A program made the translations under genes and the position numbers. Shown here piece by piece: positions 7,882-18,075 of a stretch of 64,000 bases of DNA; positions within the stretch are counted from its first letter, which is position 1; each line of letters opens with the position of its first letter. Source of the DNA: Alphaproteobacteria bacterium (GTDB lineage: Bacteria; Pseudomonadota; Alphaproteobacteria; Oceanibaculales; Oceanibaculaceae); contig JAHJHR010000002.1 in NCBI GenBank assembly GCA_018823745.1, positions 1 to 64,000 of the forward strand. The letters are read 5' to 3'. The notes beneath the pieces were generated by a model, which was not told where the DNA came from, searched no databases, and saw nothing but the letters and a program-made list of their open reading frames with translations.

Positions 7882-8669
7882 TCAAGCACCCAGTTGGGCG
7901 TACGCTTTTCCAGGAAGGCGGCCAGCCCCTCCTTGCCTTCCGGGGTGGCGCGGATGCGGGCGATGCGGGCGGCGGTATCGCGGCGCAGATTGCCGTCGAG
8001 TTCCTTGCCTTCCACGGCAGCGATCAGTTCCTTCGCAGCGCGGGTGGCCATCGGGCTGGCCTTCAGCAATTCGGCCACGATGGCGTCGACCGTGGAATCC
8101 AGATCGCCAGCCGGCACGACCTCATGCACCAGGCCGATGCGCCGGGCGGTTTCGGCGTCGAAGCGTTCGCCGGTCAGGAAATAGCGCCGCGCCTGACGGG
8201 TGCCGATGGCGCGCATCACATAGGGGCTGATGGCCGCCGGGATGATCCCCAGCTTGACCTCCGACAAAGCGAATTTCGCGGTATCGACCGCAATCGCGAT
8301 GTCGCAGCAGGCGACCAGGCCGACGCCGCCGCCCATCGCGGCCCCCTGCACGCGCCCGACCACCGGCATCGGCAGGCTGTCCAGCGCCTCGACCATCTCG
8401 GTCAGGGCGATGGCGTCGGTGAAATTCTCCCGCTCGCCATGCGACGCCATGCGCTGCATCCAGCCGAGATCGGCCCCGGCGGAAAAGCTCTTGCCCTCCG
8501 AGGCCAGGATCAGCAGGCGGATCGAGCTATCTTCCGCGATCCGCTTCAGCTGTGCCGTCATCTCGGTGATCAGCGTGTCGTCGAAGGCGTTATGGATATC
8601 CGGCCGGTTGAGGCGCAGCACCGCCACGCCATCCGGCCGCTTGTCGAAAAGCAGGGTGGGATCGGCCAT
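7878..8669 (-). CDS. liuC: enoyl-CoA hydratase family, probable methylglutaconyl-CoA hydratase
   Basis: A 263-residue crotonase-fold protein. The oxyanion-hole segments EGKSFSAGADLGWM and VQGAAMGGGVGLVACCDIAIA are intact, followed by FALSEVKLGIIPAAISPYV, which is typical of the LiuC group. It would hydrate 3-methylglutaconyl-CoA to HMG-CoA, between the carboxylase and the lyase encoded next. It overlaps mccA by 4 bp and starts 26 bp after the pepA stop. The family is broad, so the substrate call rests mainly on context. Confidence 0.87.
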   Translation of the reverse strand: MADPTLLFDKRPDGVAVLRLNRPDIHNAFDDTLITEMTAQLKRIAEDSSIRLLILASEGKSFSAGADLGWMQRMASHGERENFTDAIALTEMVEALDSLPMPVVGRVQGAAMGGGVGLVACCDIAIAVDTAKFALSEVKLGIIPAAISPYVMRAIGTRQARRYFLTGERFDAETARRIGLVHEVVPAGDLDSTVDAIVAELLKASPMATRAAKELIAAVEGKELDGNLRRDTAARIARIRATPEGKEGLAAFLEKRTPNWVLE

Positions 8670-8695
8670 GGCGGGCTGCCTTCCAGTTACGTCGG

Positions 8696-10189
8696 TCAGG
8701 ATTCGTAATGCGCGGCAACCAGCCGGTCGAGCAGGCGGACGCCAAAGCCGGACGCCCCCTTCGGCACGATCGGCTTGTCCTTATAGGCCCAGGCGACACC
8801 GGCGATGTCCAGATGCACCCAGGGCACATCATTGGTGAAGCGCTTCAGGAACATGGCGGCGGTGACAGAGCCGCCGGGCCGGCCGCCGACATTCTTCATA
8901 TCGGCCGAATCGGTGTTCAGTTCCTTGTCATAGGCATCGCCCAGCGGCATGCGCCAGACAGTCTCGCCCATTTCCCTGCCACAGGCGGAAAGCTGGTCGG
9001 CCAAGCCGTCATCGCCGGTGAACATGCCGGCATGCTCATGGCCCAGCGCCACGATGATCGCGCCGGTCAACGTGGCCAGATCAATCATGAAGCGCGGCTT
9101 GAAGCGGTCCTGGCAGTACCACAGGCAATCGGCCAGCACGAGGCGGCCTTCGGCGTCGGTGTTGATGACCTCGATGGTCTGGCCCGACATCGAGGTGACG
9201 ATGTCACCCGGCCGCTGGGCATTGCCGTCCGGCATGTTCTCGACCAGCCCGACGATACCGATGACATTCGCCTTCGCCTTGCGGCCGGCCAGCGCCTTCA
9301 TCAGCCCGATGACGGTGCCGGAGCCGCCCATATCCCACTTCATCTCTTCCATGCCGCCGGCCGGCTTGATCGAGATGCCGCCGGTGTCGAAGGTCACGCC
9401 CTTGCCGATGAAGGCCAAAGGCGGCTCCTTCGATTTCGGGGCGCCCTTCCACTGCATGATGACCATCTTCGGCTCGCGCACGCTGCCCTGGGCGACGCCC
9501 AGCAGCGCGCCCATGCCCAGCTTCTTCATTTCCTTCTGGCCCAGCACCTGGACCTCGACACCCAGCTCACTCAACCCCTCGGCCACCGCCGCCAGGGTTT
9601 CGGGGTAGATGATGTTGCCCGGCTCGGACACCACATCGCGGGTCAGGAAAACGCCCTCGGCGACAGCCTCCAGATCGGCGAACAGCTTTTTCGCCGTCGA
9701 TGCCTGCTCGACCAGCACCGTCAGCTTCTTCAGCGTCGGCTTATCGTCAGCCTTTTCCTTGGTGCGGTATTTGTCGAAGCGATAGCTGCGCAGCAGCGCG
9801 CCATAGCCGGCATGCGCCGCCGCTATCGCCAGCGCCTCAGACTTGCCTTCCGCCGCTTCGAGCCAGATCGTGGCCTCCGTATCGCCGCTGCCGGCCAGGG
9901 CCGCATAGACGTTGCCGCCCATTTCCTCCGCCCAGCCCGGCGCCATATCCTCCGGCTTGCCCATGCCGTAGAGCAGGATGCGCGAGGCATCAACGCCATA
10001 GGGCGCCAGGATCAGCAGGGTCTTGTGCGCCTTGCCGGTGAAGCGGCTGGCTTCCAGTGCCCGCGTCAGCGCGCCCCCGGTCCGCAGATCGAGATCGGCG
10101 GCCACAGCGCCGAATTTCCGGTCCTCCATCACACCGACGACAAGAGCGCCCTTCTTGGGCAGTTCGGGCTTCGCGAAACCGATCTTCAT
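8696..10189 (-). CDS. pepA: leucyl aminopeptidase (M17)
   Basis: A 497-residue cytosolic metallo-aminopeptidase of family M17. The C-terminal catalytic domain carries GKGVTFDTGGISIKP (metal-binding Lys and Asp), the family signature NTDAEGRL (about residues 340-347) and LATLTGA. The N-terminal macro-like domain covers about the first 160 residues. An AGGGGAA ribosome binding site precedes the ATG. It is the first gene of the minus-strand unit that continues into leucine catabolism and is divergent from lptF, the usual alphaproteobacterial arrangement. Confidence 0.95.
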   Translation of the reverse strand: MKIGFAKPELPKKGALVVGVMEDRKFGAVAADLDLRTGGALTRALEASRFTGKAHKTLLILAPYGVDASRILLYGMGKPEDMAPGWAEEMGGNVYAALAGSGDTEATIWLEAAEGKSEALAIAAAHAGYGALLRSYRFDKYRTKEKADDKPTLKKLTVLVEQASTAKKLFADLEAVAEGVFLTRDVVSEPGNIIYPETLAAVAEGLSELGVEVQVLGQKEMKKLGMGALLGVAQGSVREPKMVIMQWKGAPKSKEPPLAFIGKGVTFDTGGISIKPAGGMEEMKWDMGGSGTVIGLMKALAGRKAKANVIGIVGLVENMPDGNAQRPGDIVTSMSGQTIEVINTDAEGRLVLADCLWYCQDRFKPRFMIDLATLTGAIIVALGHEHAGMFTGDDGLADQLSACGREMGETVWRMPLGDAYDKELNTDSADMKNVGGRPGGSVTAAMFLKRFTNDVPWVHLDIAGVAWAYKDKPIVPKGASGFGVRLLDRLVAAHYES

Positions 10190-10398
10190 GATATTCCCCT
10201 GAACAGGCGTGACAGAGTTAACGATATGAGGCGTCTATAGCACAGGCTGGACGGGCATAGCAGCCCCGGGATCGTCCGAAGCCCGGTACGCGCCATGAAG
10301 AAAAGCAGCGAAAAGCCTTTACGCAAAGGGTAAACTCGGATACCCCGACCGTCATGAGCCCCTCGTGACTCCCGAAGCCTGAGGCTGAAATCGGAAGC

Positions 10399-11514
10399 AT
10401 GTTCCGCCGCATCGACCGCTATATCGTCCGGCAGCTCGTCGTCGCCATCATCTATGTGCTGATCTGCCTGACGGCGGCCATCTGGCTGACGCAGTCGCTG
10501 CGCCTGATCGACCTGATCGTCAATCGCGGCCTGCCGATCAGCACCTTCCTCTATTTGACCGTGCTGCTGCTGCCGCAATTCCTGGCGCTGGTAACACCCA
10601 TCGCCTGTTTCTCGGCCATCCTGTTCACCTATAACCGGATGATCGGCGATTCCGAGATGGTGGTGCTGTTCGGCGCCGGCATCGGGCCGACATCGCTGGC
10701 CCGCCCGGCGATCATCACCGCCATCGGGGTGACGGCGGTTGGCTATGCGCTGATGCTGTATTTCATGCCGGCCGCCTATCGCGACTTCAAGGACATGCAG
10801 TTCGAGGTGCGGAACAATTACTCCAACGTGCTGCTGCGCGAAGGCGTGTTCACCAGCATGGGCGACAGGCTGACTGTCTATATCCGGCGCCAGACCAGCG
10901 AGGGGCAGCTTTTCGGCATTCTGATCCATGATGGCCGCAACCCCGACAGCCCGGAGACGCTGATCGCCGAGCAGGGCGCGCTGGTAGTGACCGAAACCGG
11001 GCCGCGCGTCGTGCTGATCAATGGCAACCGGCAAGCCCGCGACGAGCAGAACCGCCTGACCACGCTGTATTTCGACCGCTATACGGTGGAGATCGGCAAT
11101 ATCCAGCAGGAATATGCCGGGCGCTGGCGTGAGCCGCGGGAGCGCTTCCTGCATGAATTGCTGGCGCCGAGCAATGACCCCGAGGATATCCGCCTGCGTA
11201 ACAGGCTGATGACCGAGGCGCATAACCGCATCGCCAGCCCGCTGCTCAGTCTCAGCTTCGCGATGATCGGCCTGGCCTGCCTGTTCAGCGGTGAATTCTC
11301 GCGCCGCGGGCGGCCCTACAAGATACTGACGGCGGTCGTGCTGGTCTTCACCTGTCAGGCGCTGTTCCTGGGCAGCATGACGCTGGCCGCGCGGATTCCG
11401 TCCGCCGCCGGGCTGATGTATGCCTGCGTTGTGATACCGATCATTGGCAGCCTCTATGCCCTGCTGCGGCGGCGGCGCAAACCGCCGGCAACAGTAGAGG
11501 CAGTTGCGACATGA
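10399..11514 (+). CDS. lptF: LPS export ABC transporter permease LptF
   Basis: A 371-residue permease with the MFRRIDRYIVRQL start and early TM helices of the LptF/LptG family, a large periplasmic beta-jellyroll domain in the middle (about 130-265) and three C-terminal TM helices. With LptG and the LptB ATPase (not in this window) it extracts lipopolysaccharide from the inner membrane and passes it to the LptC-A-D bridge. The stop overlaps the lptG start by 4 bp. It is the first gene of the outer-membrane biogenesis operon. Confidence 0.94.
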   Translation: MFRRIDRYIVRQLVVAIIYVLICLTAAIWLTQSLRLIDLIVNRGLPISTFLYLTVLLLPQFLALVTPIACFSAILFTYNRMIGDSEMVVLFGAGIGPTSLARPAIITAIGVTAVGYALMLYFMPAAYRDFKDMQFEVRNNYSNVLLREGVFTSMGDRLTVYIRRQTSEGQLFGILIHDGRNPDSPETLIAEQGALVVTETGPRVVLINGNRQARDEQNRLTTLYFDRYTVEIGNIQQEYAGRWREPRERFLHELLAPSNDPEDIRLRNRLMTEAHNRIASPLLSLSFAMIGLACLFSGEFSRRGRPYKILTAVVLVFTCQALFLGSMTLAARIPSAAGLMYACVVIPIIGSLYALLRRRRKPPATVEAVAT

Positions 11515-12638
11515 GCATGGGGATGAATATCGATTTCGGGCGGACCCGCCTGTCTTTCACCCTGTCCTGGTATCTGGCCCGGCATTTCCTGGTGCTGGTG
11601 GGGGGTGTGTTCCTCGGCATTCTCGCCATCGTCTTCATCGCCGATACCATTGAATTGCTGCGCCGCTCGGCCGCGCATGACGATGTCGGCTTCCGCACCA
11701 TCATCATCATGGCGCTGCTGAAACAGCCGAACATGGCGCAGATCATCCTGCCCTTCGTGGTGCTGTTCGCCGGGCTGCTGTCGTTTACCCGGCTGACCCG
11801 CTCCCAGGAGCTGGTGGTCGCCCGCGCCGCCGGCATATCTGTCTGGCAGTTCCTGGCACCGGCGCTGATCTGCGCCCTGTTGATCGGCGGCTTCCGGGTG
11901 ACGCTGTTCAACCCCTTCGCCTCGATCCTGACGGCCCGCTATGAGTTCCTGGAAAGCACCAATCTGGGCTGGAGCAACAACCTCCTGTCGGTCACCGATG
12001 CTGGCCTCTGGCTGCGCCAGTCGACCGATACCGGCTCCTCCATCCTGCATGCTGGCGGCGTCGATCCGGCAACCCAGGTGTTCCGGGGCATCATCGTCTT
12101 CATGTTTGACAGGAACGAGCAGTTCAGCGGGCGGATCGATGCCGCCCAGGCCAGGCTGGAGCCCGGCACCTGGGTGTTCGAGAGCGTCGTCATCAAGGAA
12201 GGCGATGAGGCGCCGCAACAGCGCGAGACCTATCGCCTGCCGACCGATCTGACGCTGGAAAACCTTCAGGAGAGCTTCGCCGCGCCCGAAACCATGTCGT
12301 TCTGGGATCTGCCGCGCTTCATCAAGGTGCTGGAAGATGCCGGCTTCTCGGCGCAGCGGCACAGGCTCTATCTGCATTCCCTGCTCGCCAGCCCGTTTCT
12401 TTTGTGCGCGATGGTGCTGATCGCGGCAACCTTCTCGCTGCGGTTGACGCGGCGCGGTGGTACGCTGACAGTGGCGTCGGGGGGATTATTCGCGGGCTTC
12501 CTTTTGTATTTTTGCTCAGATCTTGTCTATGCCCTTGGTCTGTCGGGGCGAATTCCTGTAGAGCTGTCTGCCTGGACGCCGGCCGTGGTCAGTCTTCTGC
12601 TTGGCATATCGCTGCTCTTCCACCTTGAGGATGGTTAA
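11511..12638 (+). CDS. lptG: LPS export ABC transporter permease LptG
   Basis: A 375-residue partner of LptF with the same architecture: N-terminal TM helices (SWYLARHFLVLVGGVF), a TRLTRSQELVVARAAGIS coupling-helix region near residue 100, a periplasmic jellyroll and C-terminal TM helices. ATGs at 11511 and 11517 are both possible; the first gives the 4-bp overlap with lptF. The gene is followed after 3 bp by lptD. Confidence 0.93.
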   Translation: MSMGMNIDFGRTRLSFTLSWYLARHFLVLVGGVFLGILAIVFIADTIELLRRSAAHDDVGFRTIIIMALLKQPNMAQIILPFVVLFAGLLSFTRLTRSQELVVARAAGISVWQFLAPALICALLIGGFRVTLFNPFASILTARYEFLESTNLGWSNNLLSVTDAGLWLRQSTDTGSSILHAGGVDPATQVFRGIIVFMFDRNEQFSGRIDAAQARLEPGTWVFESVVIKEGDEAPQQRETYRLPTDLTLENLQESFAAPETMSFWDLPRFIKVLEDAGFSAQRHRLYLHSLLASPFLLCAMVLIAATFSLRLTRRGGTLTVASGGLFAGFLLYFCSDLVYALGLSGRIPVELSAWTPAVVSLLLGISLLFHLEDG

Positions 12639-12641
12639 GTC

Positions 12642-14831
12642 TTGCTGCAGCTTTTCGTTTACCCGCTGGCGCTGCTGTTCGGCTTGACGGCTTTGGCCTC
12701 GGCTGCCGTTGCGCAGCAACCGGCCGCGGCGGAACAGCCGCAGGACCCGCCCGTTCTGCTGACGGCAGACGAGCTGAGCTATGACGAAGAGCTGATGACC
12801 GTCACGGCGCGTGGCAATGTGGAAGTGTCGCAGGCGAACCGCGTCGTCACTGCCGATCTGGTCACCTACAACCAGCGCACCGATACGGTGACCGCGACCG
12901 GCAACGTCATCCTGCTGGAACCGACCGGCGAGGTCGCCTTCGCCGATTACGCCGAGCTGCAGGGCGAGATGAAGGACGGCTTCATCGACCAGCTTCGGGT
13001 GCTGATGACCGATAATTCGCGCCTCGCCGCAAACAGCGCGCGGCGCGTCGGCGGCAACCGCAAGGAAATGAGCCGCGTTGTCTATTCACCCTGCGATCTG
13101 TGCAAGACTGACCCGACCCGGGCGCCGCTGTGGCAGATCAAGGCCCGCGAGGTGGTGCATGACGAGGTGGCGAAGGATCTGATCTATCGCGACGCGGTCA
13201 TGGAAATTGCCGGCATCCCGGTCGCCTATACCCCGTATTTCAGCCATCCCGACCCGACTGTCGACCGACGCAGCGGCGTACTGGTGCCGCGCCTGGGGTA
13301 TTCGGATGATCTCGGCGCCGTTGTCGGCGTGCCCTACTACTATACGTTCTCACCGCAGAGCGACATGACGGTTGAACCGATCTTCATGTCCGATGAAGGC
13401 AGCCTGCTGCTCGGCGAATACCGGCAGCGCTTCTCCAACGGCCAGATCACGCTGGGCGGCAGTTTCGGTCTGGTGGAGGATCGCGAAGTCGGCCGCAGGA
13501 CCGGCGAAAAGGTTCTCCAGGGCCATATCGACAGCACCGGCGTGTTTCATCTGACGGATCGCTGGCGGGCCGGCTTCGATATCGAGCATGTCAGCAACCG
13601 CACCTATCTGGAGCGCTACAATCTCGACAACAAGGACGTGCTGACCAGCCGGCTCTATGCCGAGCGTTTCGCGCCGACGGCCTATACCTCCATCGCCAGC
13701 TATCGCTTCCAGGGCCTGCGGTCCTACGATGTCTCCGAACAGACGCCGCTGGTGGCCCCCTATATGCAGCACCGCGTGCTGACCCCGAATATGGGGAATC
13801 TGGGGGGGTATTTCTCCTTCGACGCCACCGCCCTGTCACTGACCCGCGACATTGGCACCGACAGCCACCGCGCCTCGCTCGTCTCGGGCTATCATCTGCC
13901 CTATTACGCCCCGTCGGGTGAGATATACAGCCTGGCGGCCACGCTTCAGACCGATGTCTACCAGACCCAGGATCTGGTCGATCCACTGAACCCGAACCGG
14001 AATTACGATGGCACGAGCGGCCGCATCTTCCCGCAGCTCGCTCTGGGCTGGCGCTACCCCTTCGTGCGCAGCGGCGGGTCGGTGCAGCAGATGATCGAAC
14101 CGATCACCAGCCTGGTCATCAGCCCGAATGGCAGTAACCCCGAGGATATCTCCAACGAAGACAGCCAGGCGCTGATCTTCGATTCGACCAATCTGTTCCG
14201 CACCAACCGGTTTTCCGGTGTCGACCGGGTTTCCAGCGGCACCCGCGTCGATTACGGCGTGAATTTCGGCCTGTATGGCGACAAGGGCGGCACCTCCACC
14301 TTGTTCCTCGGGCAGAGCTACCGGCTGCGCGACGACGACACCTATGCGCGCGGCACCGGGCTGGAGGATAATCTGTCCGACTATGTCGGGCGGCTGCTGG
14401 TCTCCCCAAGCTCCTATTTCGATCTGGTCTACCGCTTCCGGCTCGACAATGAGACGCTGGACTTCACCCGCAACGAGGTCTCGCTCTATGCCGGGCCGTC
14501 GCGCTTCCGGGTCAATCTGAATTACCTGAAACTGCCGCAGCAGGCCGAAACAGTCGATTTCGGCGATCGCGAGCAGATATCGGCCGGCTTCATCGCACAG
14601 CTTGACCGCTACTGGCGCTTCGGTTCGCGCGCCGTGCGTGAAATGGGCGATGATTCCGGCATGCGCGATGTCCAGGCGACCCTGGCCTATGCCGATGAAT
14701 GCTTCCTGCTCGGCGTCACCTATCGCCGGGAATTCACCAGCGATATCGGACTGGAACCGGATAATTCGATCTTCTTCCGAATCGAGTTCAAGAATCTGGG
14801 TGCGATCGGCGATAATCAGGGTCTGTTCTGA
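12642..14831 (+). CDS. lptD: LPS assembly outer-membrane protein LptD
   Basis: A 729-residue outer-membrane protein. A signal peptide (cleavage near AVAQQ, about residue 24) is followed by an OstA-like jellyroll (LTADELSYDEELMTVTARGNVEVSQ and on) and a long C-terminal region rich in aromatic beta-strands that forms the 26-strand barrel. Cysteines in a CDLC pair and a late DECF could form the disulfides known in LptD, though their number differs from E. coli. The TTG start at 12642 gives a good signal peptide and lies 3 bp after lptG. It inserts LPS into the outer leaflet with LptE, which is not seen here. Confidence 0.93.
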   Translation: MLQLFVYPLALLFGLTALASAAVAQQPAAAEQPQDPPVLLTADELSYDEELMTVTARGNVEVSQANRVVTADLVTYNQRTDTVTATGNVILLEPTGEVAFADYAELQGEMKDGFIDQLRVLMTDNSRLAANSARRVGGNRKEMSRVVYSPCDLCKTDPTRAPLWQIKAREVVHDEVAKDLIYRDAVMEIAGIPVAYTPYFSHPDPTVDRRSGVLVPRLGYSDDLGAVVGVPYYYTFSPQSDMTVEPIFMSDEGSLLLGEYRQRFSNGQITLGGSFGLVEDREVGRRTGEKVLQGHIDSTGVFHLTDRWRAGFDIEHVSNRTYLERYNLDNKDVLTSRLYAERFAPTAYTSIASYRFQGLRSYDVSEQTPLVAPYMQHRVLTPNMGNLGGYFSFDATALSLTRDIGTDSHRASLVSGYHLPYYAPSGEIYSLAATLQTDVYQTQDLVDPLNPNRNYDGTSGRIFPQLALGWRYPFVRSGGSVQQMIEPITSLVISPNGSNPEDISNEDSQALIFDSTNLFRTNRFSGVDRVSSGTRVDYGVNFGLYGDKGGTSTLFLGQSYRLRDDDTYARGTGLEDNLSDYVGRLLVSPSSYFDLVYRFRLDNETLDFTRNEVSLYAGPSRFRVNLNYLKLPQQAETVDFGDREQISAGFIAQLDRYWRFGSRAVREMGDDSGMRDVQATLAYADECFLLGVTYRREFTSDIGLEPDNSIFFRIEFKNLGAIGDNQGLF

Positions 14832-14908
14832 CCGCCAGCGGCAACGCCAGCCATTTTCCTATATACGGCGACTTGCACCGGATCAGCCGGAAGGGTACCT
14901 CTCCTGTC

Positions 14909-16204
14909 ATGACCTATACACACATTCTGCCGCCTTCGCTGCGTACCGGCCTCCTGGCCGCCCTGATGCTGTTGACGAGTGTGATCGCCAGCCAACCGGC
15001 TGTGGCACAAGGCACAGCGCTGCGCATTGCCGCCGTGGTCAATGACGAGATTATCTCCGTCCTCGATCTCGACATCCGGATATCGCTGACGATCTTCGGC
15101 GCCGGCATGCCGAACAATCAGGAAACCCGGCAGAGGCTGGCGGCACAGGTGTTGCGCGGCCTGATCGACGAGCGCCTGCAGATGCAGGAGGCCCGCCGGC
15201 TGAACATCACCGTCAGCGAGGCCGAGATAAACGAGGCTATCCGCCGGATCGAAGGCCAGAACCGGATGCAGCCCGGCTCGCTGCTTCAATCCCTGAGGCA
15301 GCAGGGCATCCCGCCGCAGACGCTGAACCAGCAGATCACCGCCACTCTGTCCTGGCGGCGCGTGGTCTCGCGGCGCTTCGTCGGCGCCGCCGAAGTCAGC
15401 GACGAGGAAATCAACGAGCAGCTGGCCCAGCTTGAATCCCAGCGCGGCAAGCCGGAAAGCCTGGTGAAGGAAATCCTGCTGCCGGTCGATTCGCCGGAAC
15501 GCGAGGACGAGGTTCGCGCCTTCGCCGAACGCATGCTGCTGCAATTGCGCGATGGTGCCAGCTTCGAAGGTCTGGCCCAGCAATTCAGCCAGAGTGCTTC
15601 GGCCCGTACCGGCGGCGATATCGGGTGGATTGCGGCGGAAGAGCTGGACGAGCCATTGTCCCAGGCGCTCAACGCGCTGCAGCCGGGACAGGTTTCCAGC
15701 CCGGTGCGCACCGTGCTCGGCTATTACCTGCTGAAGCTGGAGGATCGCCGCATCCGCGCGCAGGCCCCGCCCTCCGAGGCGCGCGTCACCCTGACCCAGA
15801 TGCCCCTGCCCGTGCTGGCCGATACCCCGCCGGAGCAGGTCGATGAGATTGCCTCGAAAATGCGTATGGCGATTCCCCAGGCCAATGCCTGCGGCGCGCT
15901 GGAATCCGTCGCCGCGCAGTTCAAGGCGCCGGCACCGCTGGATCTGGGCACGCTGCGCCAGGGTGATCTGTCGCCGCTGATCCAGCGCGCCATTGCCAAT
16001 CTGGAAGTCGGCCAGGCCAGCGACAGCGTTGCCCTGCCCGGCGGCGCGGCGCTGATCGTGCTGTGCGGTCGCGAAGCCACCATCAGCGATTTGCCCTCGC
16101 GGCCGGAAATCCGCCAGCGTCTGGAGAATGAGAAGCTGGAGGTGCTGGCCCGCCGGTTGATGCGTGACCTGCGCCGCGCCGCCTTCGTCGATATCCGCAT
16201 CTGA
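14909..16204 (+). CDS. surA: periplasmic peptidyl-prolyl isomerase / chaperone SurA
   Basis: From the ATG at 14909 the product has 431 residues, with a signal peptide ending near AVAQG, a SurA N-terminal chaperone domain ([18 protein letters not shown]), and parvulin-type PPIase domains (the first around [24 protein letters not shown] and [15 protein letters not shown]). A TTG at 14873 would extend it by 12 residues but spoils the signal peptide. SurA escorts beta-barrel proteins such as LptD to the Bam complex, which fits its place directly after lptD. Confidence 0.92.
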   Translation: MTYTHILPPSLRTGLLAALMLLTSVIASQPAVAQGTALRIAAVVNDEIISVLDLDIRISLTIFGAGMPNNQETRQRLAAQVLRGLIDERLQMQEARRLNITVSEAEINEAIRRIEGQNRMQPGSLLQSLRQQGIPPQTLNQQITATLSWRRVVSRRFVGAAEVSDEEINEQLAQLESQRGKPESLVKEILLPVDSPEREDEVRAFAERMLLQLRDGASFEGLAQQFSQSASARTGGDIGWIAAEELDEPLSQALNALQPGQVSSPVRTVLGYYLLKLEDRRIRAQAPPSEARVTLTQMPLPVLADTPPEQVDEIASKMRMAIPQANACGALESVAAQFKAPAPLDLGTLRQGDLSPLIQRAIANLEVGQASDSVALPGGAALIVLCGREATISDLPSRPEIRQRLENEKLEVLARRLMRDLRRAAFVDIRI

Positions 16205-16211
16205 GGCCGGC

Positions 16212-17231
16212 ATGGCGGTATCCCTGCCGCTGGCGCTGACCATGGGCGAACCCGCCGGCATCGGCGGGGAAATCGCCCTGAAAGCCTGGCTGAACCGCAC
16301 ACCGGAACTGCCCTGCTTCTTCCTGATCGACGATCCGGCGCGCCTGACCGCTTTGGCCGGAATGCTGGGATATGCGGTGCCGATTGCGTCGATAGACTCG
16401 CCGATGCAGGCGACAGATGTGTTTGCCAGCGCCCTGCCGGTTCTGCCGGAGACTCTGGCCACGCCGGTGGCCTATGGCCGGCCGGACATCGCCAATGCGG
16501 CGGCAGTGATCCGGTCCATCGACCGCGCCGTGGCGCTGGTGCAGCGCGGCGAGGCCGGCGCCGTCGTGACCAATCCGATCCAGAAGCAGACACTCTACGA
16601 AGCCGGGTTCCGGCATCCCGGCCATACCGAATATCTGGCCGAACTGGCCGGCCCCGGCACCCAGCCGGTGATGATGCTGGCCTGCCGGCAGCTGAAGGTG
16701 GTGCCGGTGACCATTCATGTCGCTCTGGCCCGCGTGCCGGGCCTGCTGACCCTGGACGCCATTATCAGCGTCGGGCGGATCACGGCGGCAGCGCTGGCGC
16801 GGGATTTCGGCATTCCCGCCCCCCGGCTGGCAATTGCCGGGCTGAATCCGCATGCCGGCGAGGCCGGCACCATCGGCCGCGAGGATGTCGAGATCATCGC
16901 CCCGGCGGTCGAAGCCCTGCGGGCCGAGGGCATTGATGCGCGCGGTCCGCTCTCCGCCGATACGATGTTCCATGCCGAAGCCCGAGAGACCTATGACGCG
17001 GCGCTGTGCATGTATCACGACCAGGCACTGATCCCGATCAAGACGCTGGATTTCCACGGCGGTGTGAATGTGACGCTGGGCCTGCCCTTCGTGCGCACCT
17101 CGCCCGATCACGGCACCGCCCTGGCCATTGCCGGCACCGGCACGGCGAACGAGGCCAGCCTGCGCGAAGCGCTGATCCTCGCCGGCGAGATGGCGGCCCG
17201 GCGTCTCCATGCCCTGCGTCTTCATGGATGA
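16212..17231 (+). CDS. pdxA: 4-hydroxythreonine-4-phosphate dehydrogenase
   Basis: A 339-residue enzyme of pyridoxal phosphate synthesis (deoxyxylulose-5-phosphate-dependent route). Signatures include [16 protein letters not shown] at the N-terminus, TNPIQK, the metal-binding [22 protein letters not shown] and [14 protein letters not shown]. The ATG at 16212, 7 bp after surA, gives the family-typical start. The surA-pdxA-rsmA order is conserved widely in proteobacteria. It overlaps rsmA by 8 bp. Confidence 0.95.
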   Translation: MAVSLPLALTMGEPAGIGGEIALKAWLNRTPELPCFFLIDDPARLTALAGMLGYAVPIASIDSPMQATDVFASALPVLPETLATPVAYGRPDIANAAAVIRSIDRAVALVQRGEAGAVVTNPIQKQTLYEAGFRHPGHTEYLAELAGPGTQPVMMLACRQLKVVPVTIHVALARVPGLLTLDAIISVGRITAAALARDFGIPAPRLAIAGLNPHAGEAGTIGREDVEIIAPAVEALRAEGIDARGPLSADTMFHAEARETYDAALCMYHDQALIPIKTLDFHGGVNVTLGLPFVRTSPDHGTALAIAGTGTANEASLREALILAGEMAARRLHALRLHG

Positions 17232-18075
17232 CATCCAGGCGGCCATTGCCGCCCTGCCGCCGCTGCGCGAGGTCATCGCCAGCAACGAGCTGGCGGCGAA
17301 GAAGCAGCTTGGCCAGAATTTCCTGCTCGATTTGAACCTGACCGGCCGGATCGCGCGCAGCGCCGGCGATCTGGCGAGTGGCACCACAATCGAGATCGGC
17401 CCCGGCCCCGGCGGGCTGACCCGCGCCTTGCTGCTGGCCGGCGCCACACGGCTTGTCGCCATTGAACGCGACCAGCGCTGTATCGTGGCGTTGCAGCCGC
17501 TGGTCGAGGCCGCCGCCGGCCGGCTGACGGTGATCGAGGCGGATGCGCTGGAAATTGATATCACCAGCCTGGGCCCGGCGCCGCACCGTATCGCCGCCAA
17601 TCTGCCCTACAACATCGCCACGGCGCTGCTGATGCGCTGGCTTGACCGGCTGGACACGCTGGACGGGCTGACCCTGATGTTCCAGAAGGAAGTCGGCGAC
17701 CGGCTGCGCGCCAAACCGGGTGGCGATGCCTATGGCCGGCTGTCAGTCATCACGCAATGGCTGTGCGAGGCCTCGGCGGTGTTCGACATACCGCCGCGCG
17801 CCTTCACTCCGGCGCCCAAGGTGGTCTCCACCGTCATCCGGCTGGTCCCGCGCCCCAAGCCGCTGGCCCCAGCCCGCAAGGCCACGCTGGAACGGGTGAC
17901 AGCCGCCGCCTTCGGCCAGCGCCGCAAGATGCTGCGCCAGAGCCTGAAGACACTCGGCATCGACCCGCTGCCTTTGCTGGCGGCCACCGGCATCGACCCG
18001 ACCGGTAGAGCCGAGCAGCTCACCATCCAGCAATTCTGCGCCCTGGCCGAAGCCGTGGACGCAGCCGCAGCCTAA
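17224..18075 (+). CDS. rsmA: 16S rRNA dimethyladenosine transferase RsmA (KsgA)
   Basis: A 283-residue SAM-dependent enzyme that dimethylates the two adjacent adenosines in helix 45 of 16S rRNA. Visible motifs are [11 protein letters not shown], the SAM loop [15 protein letters not shown] and the catalytic NLPYNIA. A start at 17209 is also open and would lengthen the overlap with pdxA; 17224 gives the normal length. Its stop overlaps the convergent carbonic anhydrase stop (shared CTAA). Confidence 0.94.
   Translation: MDDIQAAIAALPPLREVIASNELAAKKQLGQNFLLDLNLTGRIARSAGDLASGTTIEIGPGPGGLTRALLLAGATRLVAIERDQRCIVALQPLVEAAAGRLTVIEADALEIDITSLGPAPHRIAANLPYNIATALLMRWLDRLDTLDGLTLMFQKEVGDRLRAKPGGDAYGRLSVITQWLCEASAVFDIPPRAFTPAPKVVSTVIRLVPRPKPLAPARKATLERVTAAAFGQRRKMLRQSLKTLGIDPLPLLAATGIDPTGRAEQLTIQQFCALAEAVDAAAA

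Noticed and set aside
10315..10335. TTTAC-N7-GTAAA inverted repeat before lptF
   Set aside because: The arms are only 5 bp and no regulator can be linked; likely chance.
14816..16462. Minus-strand frame over surA
   Set aside because: No domain or ribosome site; SurA on the plus strand explains the region.
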